A stretch of 64,000 nt of DNA. Source: Rhipidocladum racemiflorum (Eukaryota > Streptophyta > Magnoliopsida > Poales > Poaceae). The notes below the pieces were generated by a model that searched no databases, had not been told where the DNA came from, and saw only the letters and a list, made by a program, of their open reading frames with translations. The position numbers were made by a program, and so were the translations under genes. Of the stretch, positions 34,938-46,325 are shown piece after piece (position 1 is the stretch's first letter; each line of letters opens with the position of its first letter). The stretch spans positions 44,181,944-44,245,943 of the forward strand of contig CM070572.1 of assembly GCA_036346355.1 (NCBI GenBank), read 5' to 3'.

Positions 34938-35322
34938 TCTCCGTAATCCAAGCTATGCGATCAAATGGTACGACGAGCTCATGTGTATTTTTTAAAAAAA
35001 GAAAAGGCAACATATCTAATGCTAATGAGACATTAGATGCCAACTTTAACTATCAACCCTTGGATCCATGTGTTCAGCTGAGATTAGTAGAGGTGAAAAC
35101 TCAGCTTGCCACTTAAACTTTTTTTAGAAAACCTCTTAGAGTTTATTTTACCTTAGAGTTGGATAGAGGGCTTCCACCTTTCTGGATCTGGATCACCCAA
35201 ACACAATCCAATGGTTACTGTCTTAAAGTTATCACATTGGCATCCAATTAGGCATTAGCACTAGATATATTGCCTTTAAGTATTAATTTACTCATAACCA
35301 TACGTTTAGAAGGGAATTTTTT
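34938..35322. other. Intergenic A/T-rich DNA
   Basis: Nothing recognisable in either strand. Confidence 0.5.
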
Positions 35323-35680
35323 TTTAAATAATAATATTTTAATCAATATTTACAAAAATAATATGCCGAAAAAGAAAATAGCAAAACTACCCCCCTATGT
35401 CCATTTGAATTGGCGACAGGGTCCTGTCGCCATTTCAAATGGCGACAGGGCTCCTATGTCCATTTCAAATGGCGACAGAGGGCATCCCACCGCCGCTCGT
35501 GGGGCTCCTATTCGATTTTACCCTCGCCGCCATTTGAAATGGACATAGGAGCCCTGTCGCCAATTCAAATGGCGACAGGATCCTGTCGCCAATTCAAATG
35601 GACATAGGGGGGTAGTTTTGCTATTTTTATTTTCGGCATATTATTTTTGTAAATATTGATTAAAATATTATTATTTTAAA
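35323..35680. repeat. Large hairpin (MITE-like) element with GGCGACAGG sub-palindromes
   Basis: Arms of about 150 bp face each other: outer A/T-rich halves around ATTTTAATCAATATTTAC, then GCCGAAAA, then CTATGTCCATTTGAATTGGC. The inner part carries repeated ATTTCAAATGGCGACAGG blocks in both orientations, themselves palindromic. The loop is at about 35478-35527. No transposase. An RNA from it would fold into one long hairpin. Confidence 0.8.
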
Positions 35681-35840
35681 GACTAATTAAAACAACCCAC
35701 GATGCTGAAATGCTTGGTACCACTGATTGCTGTACGTTTGAGGATTTTTTACTATTCTAGCGTATTGCATTAAAAAAAATTTTTGTAACTAGTTGTTGAT
35801 TCAATAAAATCACAAAATAGCTTCTAAACAGTACAATCCA

Positions 35841-36070
35841 GCGGATCCCATCCGCTTGAAATTTTTTTATTTTTTTAAAACATTTCAAGCGGTCCCAGAT
35901 CGCTTGAATTTTAAAAAAAAAATTCAAACGGTCCTACACCGCTGGTTTATTTTTTTTTTCTATTTTTTACTTTTTCCTATTTTTTTTATTTGAAGCGGTC
36001 CCAGACCGCTGCGTATTTTTTTTTACTTGTTTTTTTATTTTTGTTATTTCAAGCGGTCCCCGACCGGTGC
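35841..36070. repeat. Five short GCGGTC-type palindromes between A/T tracts
   Basis: Imperfect palindromes of the form GCGGTCCCAGACCGC at 35841-35855, 35889-35903, 35928-35943, 35995-36009 and 36053-36070, spaced 39-67 bp, mostly preceded by TTTCAA or followed by TTGAA and separated by poly-A or poly-T. Confidence 0.75.
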
Positions 36071-36607
36071 TTTTTTTTTCTTTTTTTCTTTTTCTTTTTT
36101 TTCAGATTTAATTAATCCAAAAATTCCTAAAATTCTCGAAAATCCAAAAATGCACTTTCTTGATCAGTTTGAGCCACTAAGTCCAAAAATGACGTCTACT
36201 TCGCCAAACCAAGTCTCTAAAATCTCTAAAATAACCAAATACCCTCCCGACCCTTTCTCTGGCTTGATTATTATTTTGCAGTGCATGATAAATTTTTATT
36301 TTTTAGTGAAAAATAGATGGCTGCCGTTGCCCCCCCCCCCGCCCCCTACCGCACACCACTACATTACAATTTTTTTTGGTTCAGTGATGTACAGTACAAT
36401 TATGGAATTTTAATTGATAGTTATTGCTTTTATTGTTGAGTGTGGTACTCGAAAATTGTGGAATTATAAAGAAATTGATGTATGTGATCCATACTGTACG
36501 ATACAAATGGCGACCAGTACGAACGATGAACATGAAATACAACTACGATGCATATGCGTCTTTTGGAATTATAAAGAAGTCATGCTGCCTGTCATTTTTT
36601 TAAATGT
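36071..36607. other. A/T-rich intergenic DNA
   Basis: No gene recognised. Has a run of 10 C at about 36331 and a microrepeat of AAAATTC/TCTAAAAT near 36115-36235. Confidence 0.4.
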
Positions 36608-36770
36608 ACAGATAGGCTCCTCCAGTATCCTTGTCTTCAAATTTTTATTACAAAAACAAAATCGTTATTATGTACTCAAGTAAAAAAAATTATTGATGTT
36701 TGTGACTTTTCACTTTCTCCAAATACTACTTTGACCACTAAGTATTATCACACTATTAGTCAAGGATGAA
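36608..36770 (+). repeat. Repeat X, copy 2, left part
   Basis: Matches 20781-20945. It is interrupted at ATGAA (36766-36770) by the Tekay array and continues at 51790. Confidence 0.85.
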
Positions 36771-39700
36771 TGTCGTAGTCTCAGTTTTCCAGATGAGTGG
36801 GCATGAGGGCATTGAGGTAATTGTCTTGGAATTTTTTTTCCCACCTTTTTCCTCTCTTCCTCCACCGGTTCCTTCCCCACCCCACCTTTTCTTTTTCTCG
36901 TTCCACCGCCTCGACTGGCGACGCCGGCGACGCCTCTCCCCTGCTCTGCGGCTCGGCCGGCCCAGCGCCTCCTCCGGCTCCTCGCCTCGCCCGCCCCTCC
37001 TCCGGGTCTCCTCCCACCGGCCGCCGCCCTCCTCGTCCCCACGCCTCCAGCGGCCAAGCCCATGGGCCTTGCTCTCCTCGGGCCCGCCCGTCGCCAAAGC
37101 TTCGGCTCCCACCTCCTCCTCCACCGCTAGGTGAACCTCCCCCTCCTTTCTTCACTCCTCCTCTCTCTCTCTTGCCGAATGCAAGATTTGGTTAGCCATG
37201 GCTAGGGTTTGAGAGGTATTTGGGGATTTTGCCCAAAGTAATGCTTGTGTGTCTTGGATTGTGCTTGATGATGGTATTGTGGGATTGTAACAGATGGAAT
37301 TGGCGTTGGATGATTGATGTGGATGGACGTGGTAGCCGATAAGTGGGTTACTACCGACTTAGTTGAACAACCTGTAGGTGCTTGGGAGTAGCATGATGAC
37401 TATGTCGTTATCAAGATTCAAAGGCATAGTAGATGGTCGTGGGTTGGTGATTCGGAATGATTGCGAATTTGTGTATCGCTAATAGTGGTTAATAAGTTCT
37501 TGCATGGCATATGTTGAAGCTTAATGCTAGGATATAAAGGTGAGCTGCTGTCCTTTGGTCGGCGTTGCGAAGATTTTATTAACGTGTCATCCAAGCTAGG
37601 TGGTGTTGTGTGTTCCCAAATTCAGTGCCTTAGGAGTGTATGCGCTAAATGAATACGTGACGCAACCTCGCGTTTTCAAATTCGTGAGAACCAGTCCCTA
37701 TTCTTTCGCTCAACCCTTATTGCTTATGCTCTATGCTAGTTCATTTTCTCTTGTAGTGCCTAGAATGGTTGCCTGGTTTTATTTCATGCGGTCAAGCCTC
37801 TAGTCGATGATAAACGATTTCATTGGGGTGCTTATGCTCCGAAACTTGTGAGACTCATGGGGAGTGAGTGTGCGTTGGAGTCGTTGTGCTTGATTCGTGG
37901 TGTACCGAAATACTTCCTTTGGAGATTGCTAACCGGCGGGTCGATACCAAATAGGAAAACTTAGTGGATGATGAACATTTATATCACTAGCTATGGAGAT
38001 CTTGATCGAAATAGTGTTGAGCCATTCTTAATGTGGTTTGGCTGTTATTGTGGAATTTCGCAATTGTATGTCATTTTGTCTTGATTGATGCTGGTGTTAT
38101 TGTTTTCAATTCTCATTCCATGTTCATATGCATAGCATGCATCTCATTGGCATACATCGAACTCGTGTAGGGAGCGAAACCGCGGAGGGTGACGTGACTG
38201 TGGTCGAGGGTGATCACGGTGAGCAGGTGGTTACTGAGACTCCGGCAGAAGCATCAGGCAAGCACCTAAGCATGTTCAACCCTCTATATATGTTTATTTT
38301 GGTGAATAAAATGCTTATTGAATGATTAGGTTTGCATTAGGAGTCAAATGGTGGTAAGGGTAGTAGAACCTAATTGTCATGCACACTCACTCCTTGACAC
38401 TTGTTGAACTTTTCCTTTGGAGCTAGCTTATGGGTAAATACAATGTGTCCATGCTTAGTTTGCTTAGAGGTCGGAGTTTGGGCCAAGTGGTGGACGGTTC
38501 CATCACTTGTGAGTTCTAAATATTACACACGTGAACTATGTTGGAAATGGGTTCACCATGTTACTTGGAGGTAACTATTAATAAATGGCGGCCGGGCGAG
38601 AGTAGGATCAATTGGGTATGGAGACTCAATTGGCGTAGTCCCGCCTGTGTCAATTAAGGACCGATCCGTTGTGTGCCATGTTGATCGAGCACCATTAGGT
38701 TGATCGCATGCCTGATCATGGAGGGTAAGCCACTCTTTCATCACATGCCGTTCGATGGATCATGCCCTCATGCGGTTGGACGTGGTTGAGGGCGAGGCTT
38801 AGGCCGACCCTCGAGGGCCAAGCCGCTTGGGTCGCCGAGGGGTGCTAGGTGCTCGGACCGCATGAAGATGGTTCAACGAATGGGTATGGATGGGAGGGGG
38901 TTGACATGAGGTACTTTGTGGCACATGTCGTATGATCAATGCTTCCCCTCAGGGTTAATCAAGCGATTCGAATTGCCGCGCTCTCGATATGAGCACGCCG
39001 CGCCATCCGACACTCAACGAGTAATAACTTAAATTCCTGGCTCGCCGTGTACTTGAGCTTTAAAATGGTTGTAAATGCTTTACTTTAGTGTTGTTACCTT
39101 TCAACTTCATGTTAGAAGTAGGTGCGGTCAATAATCGCTTTAAATTTGTAATCTGGTTTATTTGTCATACTCATACTACAAATGTCAATGCTTTTCCGCA
39201 CTATTACCTTCACTTTATTCCTTCTCGTACTCCAAATGCATAACCCTTTGGAGTCGGTCGATATGGACCACTGGTAAGTCTTATGCAGTACATTCGCATC
39301 ATGCTTCGCTTTGTGGTTTTCGGTGAGGATCGGGAGGGCTGCGAGTTCTGTCCCTTATCGCTTCCTGGTGCCGGCGGGACACCGAGTAGAGGTTACTTGC
39401 GATGTCTGTTGACGCCCGGAAGTGTTCAAAGGCGTAACACTTCCTGAGATGTCATATTTTGCTAATGTGTTGGTTAAACTCCCTTTTGTTGTATAGCTAG
39501 CTTTAAATACCATGTCCTCGTGTGGCTTGAAGACTTGGTATTCCTCTTGTTGATCGTGGTTGTGTGGTGATGTCCTCGTCATGCTTGGTTGTTGCTTTTA
39601 TCCTTCCATATTATCATGCTATATCAATCGCTTTTCTTGTCTCACGAGTGGATGTCCTAGAATCTAGGAAGGTCATGCCGGATTTTCAATTTTTGTGCTA

Positions 39701-40088
39701 TCTTGGTTTAGGTTGCATCTTCTTAAGTATCTAGCATGCTAGTTGAGTTGTTTGAGTTGTGTGGTTGTCGGTTTGTCTTTGTGCTTTGGTTTAGTCTTGT
39801 TGTGCTTCGCGTTGCGTGTCCTGGGTTGTGGGGTTTGAGTTCGTTGTCCCCTTTATGCAAATTGAATTGATGTAGCAGTGGAAACCGGTATGCGGGGCGA
39901 TCCTGGCGAGTTCGGTCGCATACCGGGGAATACTGGCTGTGGTCGAAGTTATTTGAATGGTTCCACCGTTATCTCATTTGGGCTTGGATGCTAGCATCGC
40001 GAGCGCCATCGGCGAATCGCTGCTAGCCTCCAAATCCAAAGAGGTTAACGGGTGTTCCAATAGCTCGAGGACACCGACGCTCCTCACA
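36771..40088 (+). repeat. Tekay-like LTR 1
   Basis: 3318 bp, TGTCGTAGTC...CTCCTCACA, preceded by TSD ATGAA. More diverged from LTR2 than LTR3 is, including many CG/TG and CTG/CAG-site differences. GC-rich leader at 36860-37130; the proline/arginine-rich ORFs there are chance. Confidence 0.93.
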
Positions 40089-40091
40089 AGG

Positions 40092-40105
40092 CCGGTATCG
40101 TGAGC
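40092..40105 (+). other. Degenerate primer-binding site, Tekay unit 1
   Basis: CCGGTATCGTGAGC here against CTGGTATCAGAGC in unit 2. Both changes fall on CTG and CAG sites. Confidence 0.75.
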
Positions 40106-40457
40106 AAGGTGCATAAAGACTAACTCTAAACTTGACAACCACTTAGGTGATTGATTGTGGTTTACTAGCCTTCTATTAGAAATTAACGCTATATTACCCG
40201 CCCTATGTTTATAATTCGGTTGCGTGGGTTGAATAATGAGTGTGGGAGAAGCGATCACGTTGGAATCGTGCATTTCATGTCATACCATGCATGCATATGC
40301 CTTGCCATGTCATTTTGCATCTTGATCTATGCTTTTATGTATGATAGATTGTGCTACTGTCTAGCTCATGTTTAAATTAGAATTTTGGCCGAGTGTAAGG
40401 GCTTATCCCTTCCTTGTGGTGTCTAACTCGTGTCGTCTACTTTTGGTTAACGACAGA

Positions 40458-41913
40458 ATGAGGACCCACGGGGATATGGGAGGTGATGAGGGTGCGGGGC
40501 GATCGCAGCTTCACGATGGCGATCCGCCTCCTCCTCCCAACCTCTTGGATGTGCTGAGGTCGGAACAAAATCAGCAGACAACCAACCGAATTCGGAAATG
40601 CTTGTCCGTAATCAAGCTCCTAGAGGTGGCCGTGGATGGGCGAGACCGCCCAATGGCTATCTCGATTTCTTGCATACACACCACCCACCTTCTCTCTCGC
40701 GCCAATGAGCCACTTGAGGCTGATGATTGGTTGCGCACAATTGAGCGTAAGTTTGCTCTCATCCGCCGCGAAGATCATGAAAAGGCACTCTTGTCGCCAA
40801 CAGCTTCAGACTTGGCCGGTGCTTGGTGGGCTAATTTCCTTGTCATGCAGCCCGCCTGGCCACCAGGTGACTTGGGCGGAGTTCCGTGAGGCCTTTCGGG
40901 CGTATCACATCCCGAAGGCTCATGGATATTAAGAGGCAGGAGTTCCTCTCTCTCAAGCGATGGAACAAGTCTGTGATGGACTATTCTCGAGAGTTCAACT
41001 ATTTGGCCCAATATGCGCTGTAAGAAGTGAACACCGACTAAGAAGCAGGACTGCTTTCATGGGTGGGTCACAAGAAAGATGCAAGACAAGCTCTCGTGTG
41101 TGATTTCCTGACTTCAATAACTTGGTGAGCTCGGGCGATCACTGTTGAGCATAAGATGAAGAATCACCAGGAAGAGAAGAAACGGAAGAGGACGACACAT
41201 GTTCCACCGGCGGCGGGTTCAGCTGCGGTTTCTGATCGGTTTTTCCTCTACCGAGGGCACTCTGCTCCTACACTTCCACTACCACCGATGCCCCGTCCCT
41301 CGCTTCCGTTGTTGCTCCCTCGGCCTCCACCGCCACCGCCGGAGTGAGAGCGGGGCAAGTTCAGTTCCGCCCATGCTACAACCCGTGGCTGCGCGGGACA
41401 CTTCATCGAGATTGCCCTTTTCCCAAGCTGGCAACAACTCGATGCTCCAAGGCCTCAGGCGCACCGCCTCCACGTCCCTACGGGAAGGCACCTCAAGCGC
41501 CGAAGCATGGCCGGGTCCACTACACCGACGCCGAGGCGATTCCAGAGGGCGACCATGTGTTGACTGGTATGTTGTGCATTGATGGGCATGCTGCTAGAGT
41601 TCTGTTTGATTCAGGGGCTTCTCATTCATTTATTCGCAAGGATTTTGCTATGCATCATCAAATGAGGGTGAGTTACAGTAACACCCCCTTCCTCATTGAA
41701 GCACCGGGTTCAAAGATTGTGGCTAATCAAGTAGTCCAAGAAGCAACTGTTCTGATCCAAGGGGTTCCATTCCTTGTCAACTTGCTACTCCTTGACCTTC
41801 GTGGGATGAGTGTCTTCCGTATGCTGAGTTTGCCTACAACAACAGCTACCAAACCAGCATCAAAATGTCTCCCTTCGAAGCACTTTATGGTCGTAGTTGC
41901 TGAGCACCTCTGA
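40458..41913 (+). pseudogene. Tekay-like gag-protease, unit 1 (many small frame breaks)
   Basis: Starts MRTHGDMGGDEG at 40458. It parallels the intact ORF of unit 2 but is broken by about a dozen small differences between 40550 and 41480, so gag is scattered over three frames (40368-40889, 40636-40932, 41344-41913). The last ORF recovers the protease with VLFDSGASHSF and ends at 41913 past the pol deletion. Nearly all breaks lie at CAG/CTG or CG sites, so they may be consensus errors rather than mutations. Confidence 0.85.
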
Positions 41914-42497
41914 ACTGGTCTGAGAGTGGGGAACGTTCATTCCTTGGGCCTGAACTAGTCATGGAGGCAGAGGATAAGGTGAAGACCATCCAAGAGAATC
42001 TGAGGGTAGCACAATCGCGACAGAAGAGCTATGCTGATCACCGTAGGAGACCTCTCTTCTTTGACATTGGCGACTTTATCTATTTGAAGGTATCTCCTCT
42101 CCGGGGCACCCGTCGTTTTGGAGTTAAAGGAAAATTGGCACCTCGCTACATAGGTCCATTCCGGATCCTTGGAAGGCGTGGTCAGGTGGCATATCAGTTG
42201 GAACTCCCTCCCTCACTCGAGATGGTCCACAATGTCTTCCATGTCTCACAATTGAAGAAGTGCCTCCGTACTCCCTTTGAATCTCTGGGGGTGGAGGAAC
42301 TCGGGGTTCAGCCCGAACCCGATCTGTCCTACAAAGAGCATCCTATCCGGGTTTTAGACGAAGCTGAACGCAAGACTCGTAGGAAGGCCCTCAAGTTCTA
42401 TAAGATTCAGTGGAGCAATCACACTGAAGATGAAGCCACTTGGGAGCGGGAGGATCATTTGAAAAGTGAATATCCCGAATTCTTCCAAACTATGTAA
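41802..42497 (+). pseudogene. Integrase C-terminus and chromodomain, Tekay unit 1
   Basis: Frame beginning WDECLPYAEFAYNN (integrase core end) at the deletion junction. It has a TGA stop at 41909-41920 (after YGRSC), then an open frame 41961-42497. That contains KLAPRYIGPFRILGR (GPY/F motif), FHVSQLKKCLR and a chromodomain with KFYKIQWSNHTEDEATWE. The frame differs from the upstream protease frame, so no fused protein is made. Confidence 0.85.
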
Positions 42498-42587
42498 GTG
42501 CTTCGATTCTGTCCCTTCGCAGTCTTTGTCGGTATCCTTTCCTTTCTAATTATGTACTTGTTTTGAATCTCGGGGCGAGATTCCCCT

Positions 42588-42598
42588 AAGGGGGGGGA
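42588..42598 (+). other. Polypurine tract, Tekay unit 1
   Basis: AAGGGGGGGGA two bases before LTR2; primes plus-strand DNA synthesis. Confidence 0.85.
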
Positions 42599-42600
42599 TT

Positions 42601-45600
42601 TGTCGTAGTCTCAGTTTTCCAGATGAGTGGGCATGAGGGCATTGAGGTAATTGTCTTGGAAATTTTTTTTCCCACCTTTTTCCTCTCTTCCTCCACCGGT
42701 TCCTTCCCCCCCCACCCCACCTTTTCTTTTCTGGTTCCACCGCCCGACTCCCTGGCGCGGGGCGACGCCTCTCCCCCTGCTCCTGCGCTCGGCCGGCCCA
42801 GCGCCTCCTCCAGCTCCTCGCCGCCGCCCCTCCCTCCGGGTCTCCTCCCACCGGCCGCCGCCCTCCCCTCGTCCCCCACGCCTCCAGCGCCGGCCGGCGC
42901 CGCCGGCCTTGCCTCCTCGCCGCCGTCGCCAAGCCGGCTCCCACCTCCTCCTCCACTGCTAGGTGAACCTCCCCCCTCCTTTCTTCACTCCTCCCCTCTC
43001 TCTCTCTTGCCGAATGCAAGATTTGGTTAGCCATGGCTAGGGTTTGAGAGGTATTTGGGGATTTTGCCCAAAGTAATGCTTGTGTGTCTTGGATTGTGCT
43101 TGATGATGGTATTGTGGGATTGTAACAGATGGAATTGCGTTGGATGATTGATGTGGATGGACGTGGTAGCTGATAAGTGGGTTACTACTGGACTTAGTTG
43201 AACAACCTGTAGGTGCTTGGGAGTAGCATGATGACTATGTCGTTATCAAGATTCAGTGCATAGTAGATGGCTGTGGGTTGGTGATTCGGAATGATTGCGA
43301 ATTTGTGTACTGCTAATAGTGGTTAATAAGTTCTTGCATGGCATATGTTGAAGCTTAATGCTAGGATATAAAGGTGAGCTGCTGTCCTTTGGTCGGCGTT
43401 GCGAAGATTTTATTAACGTGTCATCCAAGCTAGGTGGTGTTGTGTGTTCCCAAATTCAGTGCCTTAGGAGTGTATGCTGCTAAATGAATACGTGACGCAA
43501 CCCTCGCGTTTTCAAATTCGTAGAACCAGTCCCTATTCTTTTCGTTCAACCCTTATTGCTTATGCTCTATGCTAGTTCATTTTCTACTGTAGTGCCTAGA
43601 ATGGTTGCCTGGTTTTATTTCATGCGGCCGAAGCCTCTAGTCGATGATAAACGATTTCATTGGGGTGCTTATGATCCGAAACTTGTGAGACTCATGGGGA
43701 GTGAGTGTGCGTTGGAGTCGTTGTGCTTGATTCGTGGTGTACCTAAATACTTCCTTTGGAGATTGATAACAGTAGGGTCGATACCAAATAGGAAAACTTA
43801 GTGGATGATGAACATTTATATCACTAGCTATGGAGATCTTGATCGAAATAGTGTTGAGCCATTCTTAATGTGGTTTGGCTGTTATTGTGGAATTTCGCAA
43901 TTGTATGTCATTTTGTCTTGATTGATGCTGGTGTTATTGTTTTCAATTCTCATTCCATGTTCATATGCATAGCATGCATCTCATTGGCATACATCGAACT
44001 CGTGTAGGGAGCGAAACCGCGGAGGGTGACGTGACTGTGGTCGAGGGTGATCACGGTGAGCAGGTGGTTACTGAGACTCCGGCAGAAGCATCAGGCAAGC
44101 ACCTAAGCATGTTCAACCCTCTATATATGTTTATTTTGGTGAATAAAATGCTTATTGAATGATTAGGTTTGCATTAGGAGTCAAATGGTGGTAAGGGTAG
44201 TAGAACCTAATTGCTGCACACTCACTCCTTGACACTTGTTGAACTTTTCCTTTGGAGCTAGCTTATGGGTAAATACAATGTGTCCATGCTTAGTTTGCTT
44301 AGAGGTCGGGTTTGGGCCAAGTGGTGGACGGTTCCATCACTTGTGAGTTCTAAATATTACACACGTGAACTATGTTGGAAATGGGTTCAGTCATGTTACT
44401 TGGAGGTAACTATTAATAAATGGCGACCGGGCGGGAGAGTAGGATCAATTGGGTATGGAGACTCAATTGGCGTAGTCCCGCCTGTGTCAATTAAGGACCG
44501 ATCCGTTGTGTGCCATGTTGATCGAGCACCATTAGGTTGATCGCATGCCTGATCATGGAGGGTAAGCCACTCTTTCATCACATGCCGTTCGATGGATCAT
44601 GCCCTCATGCGGTTGGACGTGGTTGAGGGCGAGGCTTAGGCCGACCCTCGAGGGCCAAGCCGGGCTTGGGTCGCTCGAGGGGGTGCTAGGTGCTCGGACC
44701 GCATGAAGATGGTTCAACGAATGGGTATGGATGGGAGGGGGGTTGACATGAGGTACTTTGTGGCACATGTCGTGCGATCAATGCTTCCCTGCAGGGTTAA
44801 TCAAGCGATTCGAATTGCCGCGCTCTCGGATATGAGCACGCCGCCATCCGACACTCAACGTAGTAATAACTTAAATTCCTGGCTCGTCGTGGTACTTGAG
44901 CTTTAAAATGGTTGTAAATGCTTTACTTTAGTGTTGTTACCTTTCAACTTCATGTTAGAAGTAGGTGCGGTCAATAATCGCTTTAAATTTGTAATCGGTT
45001 TATTGTCATACTCATACTACAAATGTCAATGCTTTTCCGCGACTATTACCTTCAAATTTTTATTCCTTTCTGCACTCCAAATGCATAACCCTTTGGAGTC
45101 GGTCGTATATGGACCACTTGTAAGTCTTGGCAGTACATTCGCACTCATGCTTCGCTTTGTGGTTTTCAGGTGAGGATCGGGAGGGCTGCGAAGTTCTGTC
45201 CCTGATCGCTTCTCGGTGCCCAAGGGACACCGAGTAGAGGTTACTTGCGATGTTTGCTCACGCCGGAAGTGTTCAAAGCGTAACACTTAGGAGATGTCAT
45301 ATTTTGCTAATGTGTTGGTTAAACTCCCTTTTGTTGTATAGCTAGCTTTAAATACCATGTCCTGTGTGGCTTGAAGACTTGGTATTCCTCTTGTTGATCG
45401 TGGTTGTGTGGTGATGTCCTCGTCATGCTTGGTTGTTGCTTTTATCCTTCCATATTATCATGCTATATCAACTGCTTTTCTTGTCTGCTGAGTGGATGTC
45501 CTAGAATCTAGGAAGGTCATGCCGGATTTTCGAATTTTTGTGCTATCTTGGTTTAGGTTGCATCTTCTTAAGTATCTAGCATGCTAGTTGAGTTGTTTGA

Positions 45601-45939
45601 GTTGTGTGGTTGTCGGGTTTGTCTTTGTGCTTTGGTTTAGTCTTGTTGTGCTTCCGCGTTGCGTGTCCGGTTGTGGGGTTTGAGTTCGTTGTCCCCTTTA
45701 TGCAAATTGAATTGATGTAGCAGTGGAAACCGGTATGCGGGGCGATCCTGGCGAAGTTCGGTCGATACCGGGGAATACCGGGGCTGTGGTCGAGTTATTT
45801 GAATGGTTCCACTGTTATCTCATTTGGGCTTGGATGCTAGCATCGCGAGCGCCATCGGCGAATCGTTGCTAGCCTCCAAATCCAAAGAGGTTAACGGGGT
45901 GTTCCAATAGCTCGAGGACAGTCTGGACGGCTCCTCACA
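42601..45939 (+). repeat. Tekay-like LTR 2 (shared middle LTR)
   Basis: 3339 bp; serves as 3' LTR of unit 1 and 5' LTR of unit 2. Followed by a perfect primer site at 45944. Confidence 0.93.
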
Positions 45940-45943
45940 AGGC

Positions 45944-45955
45944 TGGTATCAGAGC
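45944..45955 (+). other. Primer-binding site, Tekay unit 2
   Basis: TGGTATCAGAGC, complementary to initiator Met tRNA, five bases after the LTR end. Confidence 0.92.
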
Positions 45956-46325
45956 AAGGTGCATAAAGACGAACTCTAAACTTGACAACCACTTAGGTGA
46001 TTGATTGTGGTTTACTAGCCTTCTATTAGAAATTAACGCTATATTACCCGCCCTATGTTTATAATTCGGTTGCGTGGGTTGAATAATGAGTGTGGGAGAA
46101 GCGATCACGTTGGAATCGTGCATTTCATGTCATACCATGCATGCATATGCCTTGCCATGTCATTTTGCATCTTGATCTATGCTTTTATGTATGATAGATT
46201 GTGCTACTGTCTAGCTCATGTTTAAATTAGAATTTTGGCCGAGTGTAAGGGCTTATCCCTTCCTTGTGGTGTCTAACTCGTGTCGTCTACTTTTGGTTAA
46301 CGATGTAACGAGGACCCACGGGGAT

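Noticed and set aside
36710..37195. Glycine/arginine and proline-rich ORFs repeated at 42546-43034 and 48401-48889
   Set aside because: Repeated because they sit in the three copies of the Tekay LTR; frame content is not conserved among copies.
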